Virus record (IMG/VR): IMGVR_UViG_3300021964_000047
Span: 1-64,000 of that record
DNA length: 64,000 nt
Strand: one strand, 5' to 3'
Origin: a virus
Under the pieces are notes generated by a model. That model had not been told where the DNA came from. It searched no databases and was given only the letters and a program-made list of their open reading frames with translations. Numbering within the stretch: the first letter of the stretch is position 1; every line of letters starts with the position of its first letter. A program made the translations under genes and the position numbers. Shown one piece after another: positions 52,682 to 59,320 of this stretch.

Positions 52682-53101
52682 ATGAGAGTTAGATTATCAT
52701 ATTCTGTAGAACTGGAAGATGTTCCTGATTCTGTTGCAGAATTAATTGAAGGCGAGTTATATCGCATCGATGAAGTAAAGCAAAGCATTGGAAAAGCACT
52801 CGAGGGTCTAAACCAAGATGAACCACACTTAGACCTTGTAGCCAAATCTCTTGATAAAGCGAGACAAGTTCTTGGCGCTATTGATGTACGACTAAACGAG
52901 TGCGAAAGCATTCTTGCTGGTTATGAAAGAGCAATGAACCCTCCTGAAGAGCAGCCACAACTAGCTCCTGCTCCGCAGCAAAGAGTCCCACAACCGGCTC
53001 CTGCTCAAGGTCAACCAAGGGTTCATAAATATAATCCTCCTTATACCGTTCCCGACGACGAGCCAGCCGAGGATCAACAATTCGATGGAGAAACAAATTA
53101 A
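52682..53101 (+). CDS. Helical protein with Pro/Gln-rich tail
   Basis: A 139-residue protein. MRVRLSYSVELEDVPDSV starts a small beta segment. A long helical region follows to about residue 85, then a low-complexity Pro/Gln/Ala tail. No family named. It has CTGGAGG upstream and its stop overlaps the next start. Confidence 0.7.
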   Translation: MRVRLSYSVELEDVPDSVAELIEGELYRIDEVKQSIGKALEGLNQDEPHLDLVAKSLDKARQVLGAIDVRLNECESILAGYERAMNPPEEQPQLAPAPQQRVPQPAPAQGQPRVHKYNPPYTVPDDEPAEDQQFDGETN

Positions 53102-53343
53102 TGTTCTGTTATAGAGAAGGGGATCTTGTAAGCATCCCACAAGACACATGGCTTTTTAATGAAGAATCATTGCATAATAGCCTTCTTTTTCCAAAGAAGG
53201 TTGTCGAGGTACCTTCTATCGCCTGTGTCGTTTCATCTGAAAAAGATGGCAATCTATTGAAGGTTTTTATTAAAAATGAGTATTTTCTGGTCAAGTCTAA
53301 GGACGTTCACTTTGCAAACAGGATGGTCAGCCATGCTAGTTGA
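53101..53343 (+). CDS. Small SH3-like 'EGDLV' family protein
   Basis: An 80-residue protein opening with YREGDLVSIPQDTW and continuing with SIACVVSSEKDGNLLKVFI. It matches the small family repeated at 60-64 kb in the GDLV start and the following strand order. Function unknown. Confidence 0.65.
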   Translation: MFCYREGDLVSIPQDTWLFNEESLHNSLLFPKKVVEVPSIACVVSSEKDGNLLKVFIKNEYFLVKSKDVHFANRMVSHAS

Positions 53344-53608
53344 GTTAACAAGAGTTCAGCCAACTGATGAAACAATCAAGGTTGAAAGGATTTATGTCAA
53401 TCCTTCTCACATTGTCTCAGTTGTCGAGGACAATTTAAAATATCATTCTTTAAAAGAATCTCTGGTCCAAGCAGGAGTTCACAATCAAATGTCCATTTCA
53501 GAAGTCAAAGTCTTTAATGGATCTTCTGTAGAAACAATGCTTGTTCTTGGGTCTCCTCAAGCAATAAAGAGCAAACTAAATCAAGAAAAAAGAATTTTAA
53601 GAGGTTAA
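53333..53608 (+). CDS. Small FlbD-like protein
   Basis: A 91-residue protein. The ATG at 53333 lies in the end of the previous gene. MLVELTRVQP, then YVNPSHIVSVVED and a strand-helix end, recalls the short FlbD-type fold (L-T-R ... VNP--I). This is a weak resemblance. Function unknown. Confidence 0.6.
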   Translation: MLVELTRVQPTDETIKVERIYVNPSHIVSVVEDNLKYHSLKESLVQAGVHNQMSISEVKVFNGSSVETMLVLGSPQAIKSKLNQEKRILRG

Positions 53609-53609
53609 A

Positions 53610-53888
53610 ATGTATTATTATAAAGTTATAGGATATGGCTCATGTCCTTGGTGCCAACGGGCTAACTCTCTTCTTTTACAAGAGAAGTTACCTTTTGTTG
53701 CAACATGGATTGAAAATTCTTGGGTGCTTGTTCATCATTATAAAACTAATTATGGTATGGATACAGTACCAGTTGTTTTGAAAGTTAATTTTGAAACGGG
53801 AGAGGAACATGTCATCGGAGGATTCACAGATCTCAAAGAATACATTGACAAAGGGCTACATGAAGAAAGCGATAAGGAAGCTGACTAA
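53610..53888 (+). CDS. Glutaredoxin-like protein
   Basis: A 92-residue thioredoxin-fold protein with active-site CPWC (about residues 12-15) in GYGSCPWCQRANSLL, then the cis-Pro loop DTVPVVLKV and GGFTDLKEYI. It could reduce the C-terminal Cys pair of the phage RNR. It overlaps the next gene by 29 nt. Confidence 0.88.
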   Translation: MYYYKVIGYGSCPWCQRANSLLLQEKLPFVATWIENSWVLVHHYKTNYGMDTVPVVLKVNFETGEEHVIGGFTDLKEYIDKGLHEESDKEAD

Positions 53889-54240
53889 GTACGCTTATAA
53901 CGAACTTTATGTCCTTGTCGAGTTCGTTGAAGAAAGCCAAGAGTGCTCTTTTGGTTCGGATTATCAAGATGATTATGATCCTGAGTTGGTCGGAGATATT
54001 GAGATAGGAGATGACTTGAAAATAGAAGAGAAATATTATTCCTTAATACACGAAATAGGCCACGCTATTCTTCATTATCAAGACAGAGAACCAGAAAGCA
54101 TAATCCTTCTTGAGACAGCATGCTGGGTTGAAGGCTTGATGAAAGCCAAAGAACTCGGCTTAAAAATAGACGAGGAAGAGTTTGAGAAACAAATGTTTCA
54201 TGCATTAGATTTGTACAGAGAGGTGAGAGATGATAGTTGA
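53860..54240 (+). CDS. HEIGH-type zinc metallopeptidase-like protein
   Basis: A 126-residue protein starting at ATG 53860 with AAAGGG upstream. YYSLIHEIGHAILHY contains a classical HExxH zinc motif, with an acidic helix after it that may give the third ligand. The small size suggests a minimal peptidase of the M78/ImmA kind or a related metal protein. The substrate is unknown. It overlaps both neighbours. Confidence 0.65.
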   Translation: MKKAIRKLTKYAYNELYVLVEFVEESQECSFGSDYQDDYDPELVGDIEIGDDLKIEEKYYSLIHEIGHAILHYQDREPESIILLETACWVEGLMKAKELGLKIDEEEFEKQMFHALDLYREVRDDS

Positions 54241-54577
54241 TAAGCCATGGGGTCATGAGCATATTTGGGCAAAGACCGACAAATATGTTGGCAAGTTGCT
54301 TTATATAAAAGAAGGGCAAAGATTGTCTCTTCAATATCATAGAAAGAAAGAGGAGACGATTTATGTTTTGGAAGGTAAACTGGAATTGGTTTTGGAAGAA
54401 GGATCACGAAGAGATAAACAATCTATACTTCTTGAGCCCGGAGACACGTTTCATATTTCACCTTTAACTGTTCATCGTTTTGCCGCCACACAAGGTACCG
54501 ATGTTAAGTTAATGGAGGTATCAACGACAGAGTTAGACGATGTTGTGAGAATCGAAGACGACTATTCAAGATCATAA
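54230..54577 (+). CDS. Cupin related to mannose-6-phosphate isomerase type II
   Basis: A 115-residue single cupin. KPWGHEHIW, then GQRLSLQYHRKKEETIYVLEG and LEPGDTFHISPLTVHRF, has the His/Glu metal ligands of the sugar-phosphate isomerase branch. It may act on mannose or related sugar phosphates together with the nucleotidyltransferase-like protein at 39073. It could also be a stand-alone sugar binder. Confidence 0.8.
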   Translation: MIVDKPWGHEHIWAKTDKYVGKLLYIKEGQRLSLQYHRKKEETIYVLEGKLELVLEEGSRRDKQSILLEPGDTFHISPLTVHRFAATQGTDVKLMEVSTTELDDVVRIEDDYSRS

Positions 54578-54579
54578 CA

Positions 54580-54593
54580 ACTAATTACTGCAT
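54580..54593 (+). promoter_or_regulatory. Candidate late promoter motif
   Basis: ACTAATTACTGCAT lies 12 nt before the ATG at 54606, with GGGGGGA as ribosome site. It fits the late-type motif. Confidence 0.45.
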
Positions 54594-54605
54594 GGGGGGA
54601 TCGTC

Positions 54606-55295
54606 ATGCGGTACATCAAACATTTATTATTAGGGATCATTGCTCTTTCTTTAATGGGCATTGGTCCCTTTTTCGGTTCAATAGACCATATTGACAAGGC
54701 TAGATCATCTTACATGATTAATTGCTTTGCCAATGATAAATTAATCGGAGCAGGCTCTGGGAATCATTTTACTTATCGAGGGCAGAAGTTTGTTCTTACT
54801 GCTTATCATGTAATCCAAGAGTGTGACAAAATCCTTGTTATTGAAAACAACGATCAAGTTTTTAAATTAAATGCGGTTGTTGTTGATGAACTATTAGACT
54901 GGGCTGTCTTAAAACCAGAGCAAGATCTTGTCTTGAGACCAGTTAAATTTAAAAGAACTTATCCTAGATTAGGAGAAGCAATCGATATGGTATCTTGGCC
55001 TTCCGATTACGGAATGGTTTACACAAAAGGTATTGTTTCCGGCCAACAGTACTTGAGCTATTATGTTCAAACATTCTGTTGGCTTGGATCATCCGGAGCT
55101 TCTGTGTTTACAGATGACGGAAAGTTTGTCGGAGTGCTTCATGGAATTAAGGTTGGATATTATTCAAGTTTAGGCGATGGCCAACTTTTAAATAATATGT
55201 GCTTGGTTCGCCCGCTTGCTAGCATTACCGATAAAGATTTATATGAGGCACTGCGAGACTATGACGGAGGTGAAGCAAGGCACATTACTTACTGA
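54606..55295 (+). CDS. Exported trypsin-like serine protease
   Basis: A 229-residue protein. Residues about 5-24 are a signal peptide or anchor (LLLGIIALSLMGIGPF). The chymotrypsin-fold triad is visible: His in LTAYHVIQ (about 67), Asp in LLDWAVLK (about 98) and Ser in GSSGASVF (about 162). It would act in the periplasm or at the surface. A late-type motif upstream suggests expression late in infection, perhaps for envelope breakdown, processing of virion proteins or protection of progeny. Exported proteases are unusual phage cargo. Confidence 0.8.
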   Translation: MRYIKHLLLGIIALSLMGIGPFFGSIDHIDKARSSYMINCFANDKLIGAGSGNHFTYRGQKFVLTAYHVIQECDKILVIENNDQVFKLNAVVVDELLDWAVLKPEQDLVLRPVKFKRTYPRLGEAIDMVSWPSDYGMVYTKGIVSGQQYLSYYVQTFCWLGSSGASVFTDDGKFVGVLHGIKVGYYSSLGDGQLLNNMCLVRPLASITDKDLYEALRDYDGGEARHITY

Positions 55296-55482
55296 CCAAG
55301 GGAAGGTAGGTATTGTGATCAAGATTTACAAAATAGGAGCAACCTCCGAAGAATACTCTGGTGAACAAAAGATTCATTGGGAAGAATCTTATCACATTTA
55401 TTATTCAGACGGCAACCACGCTTATATTAATAAATCAGCTTTTGATATTTTAGTTATAACAGGAGACATTAAAATTTTATGA
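55261..55482 (+). CDS. Small SH3-like protein ('QGTLLTDQGKVGIV')
   Basis: A 73-residue protein overlapping the protease end. VKQGTLLTDQGKVGIVIKI fits the small SH3-like family, followed by a strand with YHIYYSDGNHAYI. The start (ATG 55261 or GTG 55270) is uncertain because the ribosome site GGAGG lies between them. Confidence 0.5.
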   Translation: MTEVKQGTLLTDQGKVGIVIKIYKIGATSEEYSGEQKIHWEESYHIYYSDGNHAYINKSAFDILVITGDIKIL

Positions 55483-55520
55483 CCTCCTACTACCCTACTA
55501 CTACCCCCCTACCCCCCTCC
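55483..55520 (+). other. Pyrimidine tract with C-runs
   Basis: A run of C and T with few A, containing C3, C6 and C6 runs (55493-55517). The opposite strand is G-rich and might form a two-layer quadruplex. Shorter CTACCCCC elements recur at about 61834 and 63575. It lies between two small genes. Confidence 0.5.
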
Positions 55521-55546
55521 TTTCTCTTTTGTCGTGAGGCGCGGTC

Positions 55547-55831
55547 ATGTATCTGATACCTTTTAACGATTACGAGGTCAAGATCATGGACAAGTATCTG
55601 TGGTTGGACTATTGTATCGAGCGCACATGGAACGAGTATTACAGATGTTATTATGGCAAGGTTGAATTAACCGAGGAAGAAGACGAAAGAATAATTAAAA
55701 TGATGGAATTAATCTATGATTTCGAACAAAAGATAATTGATGTTCTTGATTCTAGTTATATAGATTTCTTCATGATAGATCAATATAAGGAGCAATGCGG
55801 TGTTCGAGATTGGCCAACTCGTGTATGTTAA
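55547..55831 (+). CDS. Uncharacterised acidic protein
   Basis: A 94-residue protein rich in Tyr, Asp and Glu with helical segments (DKYLWLDYCIERTWNEYY). No ribosome site of normal strength precedes the ATG. It overlaps the next gene by 32 nt. Function unknown. Confidence 0.55.
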   Translation: MYLIPFNDYEVKIMDKYLWLDYCIERTWNEYYRCYYGKVELTEEEDERIIKMMELIYDFEQKIIDVLDSSYIDFFMIDQYKEQCGVRDWPTRVC

Positions 55832-56042
55832 GTCTGTGAGCGACCGTGTGTATTTAGGTATGGTTATGAAGAACATATTATACCTGAACAACTTCGAGGA
55901 AGCGTTCTACGAGATCTATCTTATCGGTAGCGGAGACAGAGTTTCTGTCCCTGCCGCTTTTATTGTTCCTGTCCCAAAAGATGAGGTTGCTGGTCTGAAG
56001 GCAGCCGATCCCAAAATCCCGTACTGGCCGGACACAGATTGA
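55800..56042 (+). CDS. Small SH3-like 'IGQLV' family protein
   Basis: An 80-residue protein with a GTG start after AAGGAG. FEIGQLVYVKSVSDRVYLG, then YEIYLIGSGDRVSVPAAFI, fits the SH3-like family with a Pro-rich tail. It is the last gene before the non-coding repeat region. Confidence 0.65.
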   Translation: MFEIGQLVYVKSVSDRVYLGMVMKNILYLNNFEEAFYEIYLIGSGDRVSVPAAFIVPVPKDEVAGLKAADPKIPYWPDTD

Positions 56043-56077
56043 AATTCATCGAAAATGCAGTTTCAAACTGGCATATC

Positions 56078-56340
56078 GACAATTTTGAGTAAGTAATGTT
56101 CGAGAACTTTACATAATTAAATAGTTTCGAGTTTGCTGAAAATTCATCCATTTTGGGCTTTGAACCTTTATTTTGGCCGATTTCAAGTAATTTAGTATTC
56201 ATTACTTTACATAATTAAGAAGGCTTTCGGTCTTTAGATACATTTCGCCATTATGTAAGTTAAACCTTACATTTTGATGATTTTAAGTAAATAAGATCCG
56301 AGAACTTTACATAATTAAAGAGATTTCGGCTCAATACAAA
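56078..56340 (+). repeat. Three tandem degenerate repeats, about 99-nt period
   Basis: The core ACTTTACATAATTAA occurs exactly at 56106-56120, 56204-56218 and 56304-56318, spaced 98 and 100 nt. Each core is preceded by a GA-ATTTT-AGTAA-like segment and followed by TTTCG. The repeated part is about 55 nt long and the rest of each period is less conserved. Confidence 0.8.
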
Positions 56341-56390
56341 CTATAACTTGCCGGACATAATTTGTCCACCTTTTTTGATAACTTTTTTTT

Positions 56391-56413
56391 CATTATTTAT
56401 GTAATAAATAATG
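56391..56413 (+). promoter_or_regulatory. Perfect 23-nt palindrome
   Basis: CATTATTTAT and ATAAATAATG are perfect 10-nt arms around GTA, 10 nt before a -35 box. It may be an operator or initiator protein site. Confidence 0.6.
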
Positions 56414-56423
56414 CCATTTAACC

Positions 56424-56452
56424 TTGACAAAATATACATAACATGATACAAT
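56424..56452 (+). promoter_or_regulatory. Sigma70-type promoter
   Basis: TTGACA, 17 nt, then TACAAT with extended TGA, before the gene at 56499. It begins the right-end transcription unit. Confidence 0.82.
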
Positions 56453-56498
56453 ATAGATGTAACACATACGGTTCTATTTATTATTGGAGGAAAACATT

Positions 56499-56714
56499 AT
56501 GTTACCATTAAATGTAGGTATATTCGGAGAATATGAAAAGCGTTTTGAACAACGCAAAAAGAATATGGCGGCTTATGCTGCTTTGTGCCAATTCGTCGAG
56601 AGCATGGGAGATTATCCCGACACTGACGATCCCGCTGTACAGGCTTTAATTGATAAATTGTGGGATGAAATGATCGAGCAACTCGAAAAAGTTCGTGATG
56701 TTTCAGAGCAATGA
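56499..56714 (+). CDS. Small helical protein
   Basis: A 71-residue protein at ATG 56499 after GGAGGA. It is helical and acidic (ALIDKLWDEMIEQLEKV). No family. Its stop overlaps the ATG of the next gene. Confidence 0.7.
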   Translation: MLPLNVGIFGEYEKRFEQRKKNMAAYAALCQFVESMGDYPDTDDPAVQALIDKLWDEMIEQLEKVRDVSEQ

Positions 56715-56995
56715 GAGCCATGATGCCTCATGAAAGATACCAAGATGTTGACATTGGTGATCTCATTATATTATCAAAAGATAAATATGCAGCCAAGCGA
56801 TACTTCGGAGAAGTGCAGATTGTAACTTGGGTTCCGCACAATTGGGCCGGAAGGACAAGGATAGTACATTTCGATCAGAACGATTGGATCGAGGTTCACT
56901 CTATCAAGCGGAACCAAAAATGGCATGTTCGTCTCGGAGAGTTCGAGGTCTTAAAGAAATATAAAAAAAACATCTTGACAAATAATATAGAATAG
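56711..56995 (+). CDS. Small SH3-like 'IGDLI' family protein
   Basis: A 94-residue protein. VDIGDLIILSKDKYAAKRY, then FGEVQIVTWV and TRIVHFDQNDWIEVHSIK, follows the family order. ATG 56711 or 56720 may be used. Function unknown. Confidence 0.65.
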   Translation: MRAMMPHERYQDVDIGDLIILSKDKYAAKRYFGEVQIVTWVPHNWAGRTRIVHFDQNDWIEVHSIKRNQKWHVRLGEFEVLKKYKKNILTNNIE

Positions 56996-57003
56996 GATAC
57001 ATT
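56975..57003 (+). promoter_or_regulatory. Sigma70-type promoter
   Basis: TTGACA, 17 nt, then TACATT in a GGATACATTAT context. This -10 form recurs at the right end. It overlaps the end of the previous gene. Confidence 0.75.
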
Positions 57004-57044
57004 ATTTATATCAGCGATGATGCTGACCAATCATTGGAGATATG

Positions 57045-57389
57045 ATGCCTAAAATGAGAACATGCCGAGAATGTGGCGACGAGTTTGATAGTAACTCACG
57101 ATGGAAACGAGAGGTCAAAGGATACATAAATGTATGTCCTTTCTGTACTGAAGAAATGGGAGGCGATCCGGCTCCCGAAATACGAGGTTTTGTAACTGGC
57201 TCCGGCAAGATGCAAGACATATCGTTTGTCCGCTTTGAAAGCAAAGCCGATGCCGACAATTATAAAAAGGCTTGGTATGCTGCATCAGGCGGTGGCAATG
57301 CTATCCGTAATGGTCACAAACTTAATAAGATTAAGTATGAACATGCCGGACATAACGGTGGGAACCCGAACCACAAAGGAAAGTCATAA
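57045..57389 (+). CDS. Zinc-ribbon phage protein
   Basis: A 114-residue protein. The ATG at 57045 has GGAG 5 nt upstream. CRECGDEFD and VCPFCTEE form a 4-Cys zinc site; a basic Gly/Asn-rich end (HNGGNPNHKGKS) follows. The middle contains RFESKADADNYKKAW. DNA or RNA binding is possible. Confidence 0.7.
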   Translation: MPKMRTCRECGDEFDSNSRWKREVKGYINVCPFCTEEMGGDPAPEIRGFVTGSGKMQDISFVRFESKADADNYKKAWYAASGGGNAIRNGHKLNKIKYEHAGHNGGNPNHKGKS

Positions 57390-57676
57390 TGGCGTATAAA
57401 AAGAACTGGCGATCCTCCAAATGCACTTTGGAGGAGGCCGCATCAATGCTGCGATTAGTGGCACAAGATTACACAGACCAAAGGTTTACTGTCCGCATCA
57501 TCACTGATGATGGAGGTAGACACTTGGCTGTCTATGCTGAATACGGTGAACACGGTGAAGAACCGTATCACAGCGAAATAGATCCACATTTCATGGACTG
57601 GCGAACCGTATGGTTTCAAGTTCCTCGTGGATATATCGAAGGAATAATGGAGGTAAAGGATGCCGGAGGCGACTGA
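57389..57676 (+). CDS. Uncharacterised small protein
   Basis: A 95-residue protein overlapping its neighbour by one base. It contains TVRIITDDGGRHLAVYAEY and an acidic C-terminus. No family recognised. Confidence 0.65.
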   Translation: MAYKKNWRSSKCTLEEAASMLRLVAQDYTDQRFTVRIITDDGGRHLAVYAEYGEHGEEPYHSEIDPHFMDWRTVWFQVPRGYIEGIMEVKDAGGD

Positions 57677-57833
57677 ACTTGTCGGTAGGCTCGTTAGAAT
57701 TGCCGGTAAAATCGGCATTATTGCGGGCTGCAATTATTCAGAGGCCGACGATGTGTGGTCTGTCAATGTCCGCTTGACTGACGGAGAGGAATTTATATCG
57801 TTCCCAACAATAATATATCGTTTTTTAATATAA
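57660..57833 (+). CDS. Small SH3-like 'GRLVR' family protein
   Basis: A 57-residue protein with GGAGG 6 nt before its ATG, inside the end of the previous gene. ELVGRLVRIAGKIGIIAG and VWSVNVRLTDGEEFISF give the family order. Function unknown. Confidence 0.65.
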   Translation: MPEATELVGRLVRIAGKIGIIAGCNYSEADDVWSVNVRLTDGEEFISFPTIIYRFLI

Positions 57834-57849
57834 AAAATGATTTTTTTTC

Positions 57850-57878
57850 TTGACAAAAGAAACAAAACAAGATACACT
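57850..57878 (+). promoter_or_regulatory. Sigma70-type promoter
   Basis: TTGACA, 17 nt, then TACACT, before the HNH gene. Confidence 0.72.
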
Positions 57879-57901
57879 ATATTTGTCACAAGGAGGTAAT
57901 G

Positions 57902-58426
57902 ATGACAAAACGAACTCTTAATGAGCATTTAACACAACTTGATCAAAACTCACAAGCCACTCAAGAGCAGATTGACCACTTGGCAACACGCTTCAAAGGC
58001 ATCTTTAACAAACTCGGATACAAAAAGTCTGCCAAAGATATAGATACATTGCGAGAATATGTAGATATGATCTTTGAATGTCAAGATTATCGCTGCACTC
58101 ATTGGCTACAAGTAGCAGAAGGCGAATTGAATGGTGTTTGGAACCGCCCATCCAAAGGATATATGGGTTGGAGAACCACCCAAGTATGGTACGAAATAGA
58201 CCATGTTCATCCACGAAATGCCGGAGGAACCGACAGTTTGACCAACTTTCAGTTTCTATCGGCCAATGCCAACCAATTTGTCAAGTGCTCTCTGACATAT
58301 GAGGATCTTTTAAAGCGTGTAGATTTATCTGATGCTCTCAAAGACAGAATAAGAAATGTCCTTGAACGCAGAAAGAAACTATTCCAATCAGAAAGATGGA
58401 CAAATTTTGTCAATAATCTTTCTTGA
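57902..58426 (+). CDS. HNH endonuclease-like protein
   Basis: A 174-residue protein; the ATG at 57902 is 5 nt from GGAGG (57899 is the alternative). VWYEIDHVHPRNAGGTDSLTN, then FQFLSANANQFVKC, is an HNH nuclease core with the DH and Asn residues. The N-terminal half is a helical DNA-binding-like region with CQDYRC. It could be a homing endonuclease, since it stands free among small genes, or act in DNA packaging or host DNA breakdown. Confidence 0.85.
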   Translation: MTKRTLNEHLTQLDQNSQATQEQIDHLATRFKGIFNKLGYKKSAKDIDTLREYVDMIFECQDYRCTHWLQVAEGELNGVWNRPSKGYMGWRTTQVWYEIDHVHPRNAGGTDSLTNFQFLSANANQFVKCSLTYEDLLKRVDLSDALKDRIRNVLERRKKLFQSERWTNFVNNLS

Positions 58427-58450
58427 CAAATCTTTTCAATCGGTTATATT
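58423..58450 (+). promoter_or_regulatory. Sigma70-type promoter
   Basis: TTGACA, 16 nt, then TATATT, at the end of the HNH gene. Confidence 0.7.
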
Positions 58451-58477
58451 ATTATCACACAAAGCATTGGAGGAATA

Positions 58478-58741
58478 ATGCGAACAACATACAGACAAAT
58501 CTTATCTGCCGCTCATGGCGTTCTTGACAAAATTTCAAGCCACTACCGTACTGGTAGGTGGGTGGGTACTTTCGATGATTTTGTCACTTATGACAACTCA
58601 CAGACGCTCACGGTCAAGATGGTAAAAGAACTGCTTTCCTGTATTGAACAAGGAGAGGTGGATCTTCCTATCTCTTTGGTCGGAGGAGACACTATTTATG
58701 TTGACACCGATGTATACGGTTGGTTGGGAGATAAACTATGA
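58478..58741 (+). CDS. Uncharacterised small protein
   Basis: An 87-residue protein with TTGGAGG upstream. Helical N-terminus, then LPISLVGGDTIYVDTDVYGW. No family recognised. Its stop overlaps the next ATG. Confidence 0.65.
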   Translation: MRTTYRQILSAAHGVLDKISSHYRTGRWVGTFDDFVTYDNSQTLTVKMVKELLSCIEQGEVDLPISLVGGDTIYVDTDVYGWLGDKL

Positions 58742-58872
58742 GAATAAAAACTAGAAATTGGCACGCTGTGAACGCTCACCAACGCAAAGGTGGTGCTCAT
58801 ACACATAAGCGTAAGCACCAGTCTAAAAACGCTTGTCGCAAGTCTAAATCACAGAAATGGTCTGATGATTAG
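58738..58872 (+). CDS. 44-residue very basic protein
   Basis: A His/Lys/Arg-rich protein (AVNAHQRKGGAHTHKRKHQS) with one Cys, overlapping both neighbours. Its charge suggests nucleic acid binding. No known family. Confidence 0.6.
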   Translation: MRIKTRNWHAVNAHQRKGGAHTHKRKHQSKNACRKSKSQKWSDD

Positions 58873-59113
58873 TCTTGACGATATAACATACGATAACATA
58901 TACATAGGTGCGGAGGTTCGTGATTTAACGACCATCCCTCCTATTCTTGGTTTTATTGTAGATATAGAAGAATACGGCTGGGCCAATGATTTCAAGGGCA
59001 ACTGTGTTGCTTTTTCTTATTTCATTACGGTAAAAAACTGTGATGGGAACTATTACGAATTCGATATGGCTGAGGCCACCACCCTTAAACTTGTCGTGAG
59101 GACAAAAAAATGA
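58865..59113 (+). CDS. Small beta-rich protein, possible SH3-like family member
   Basis: An 82-residue protein. NIYIGAEVRDLTTIPPILGFI, then CVAFSYFITVKNCDGNYYEF, resembles the GDLV-type family with changes at the first motif. The start is coupled to the preceding stop. Confidence 0.6.
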   Translation: MISLDDITYDNIYIGAEVRDLTTIPPILGFIVDIEEYGWANDFKGNCVAFSYFITVKNCDGNYYEFDMAEATTLKLVVRTKK

Positions 59114-59265
59114 TTGTTATGCCCCCCGAATACTACGAAATGGTCTATCGTGCTATAATTTTAAGCATCGCCTTTGGTCTTGGTGTAATGTACTTGATGA
59201 TATATTTCGACTTTGAAACTTGGTTTTCAAAAAAGTTTAAAAAAAAGTTTGACAAATCAGAATAA
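59110..59265 (+). CDS. 51-residue single-helix membrane protein
   Basis: MIVMPPEYYEMVYRAIIL leads into one transmembrane helix (about 15-33), then a basic C-terminal tail (KKFKKKFDKSE). Its ATG overlaps the previous stop. Likely an inner membrane protein, function unknown. Confidence 0.6.
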   Translation: MIVMPPEYYEMVYRAIILSIAFGLGVMYLMIYFDFETWFSKKFKKKFDKSE

Positions 59266-59277
59266 ACAAGATACATT
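59249..59277 (+). promoter_or_regulatory. Sigma70-type promoter
   Basis: TTGACA, 17 nt, then TACATT, overlapping the end of the previous gene. Confidence 0.75.
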
Positions 59278-59320
59278 ACTAACATCAGCAATTCCGCTGT
59301 TCTAAACTATGGAGGCCACG

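Larger units (their letters stand above)
56043..56498 (+). other. 456-nt non-coding region: candidate origin/regulatory region
   Basis: The only stretch over 300 nt without a gene. It contains three degenerate tandem repeats of about 99 nt, several inverted repeats (TGTAAG/CTTACA at 56254-56271, GGAC/GTCC near 56353-56367), an A/T-rich part with T-runs, a perfect palindrome at 56391-56413 and a sigma70-type promoter. Iteron-like repeats plus AT-rich DNA next to a promoter suggest a replication origin. A non-coding RNA or recombination site are alternatives. Confidence 0.55.

Noticed and set aside
56078-56340. CRISPR array
   Set aside because: There are only three degenerate repeats of about 55 nt with similar, not unique, sequence between them, and no cas gene.
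58523-58560. Another TTGACA promoter inside 58478-58741
   Set aside because: A TTGACA is present, but no -10 element lies at 16-18 nt spacing.
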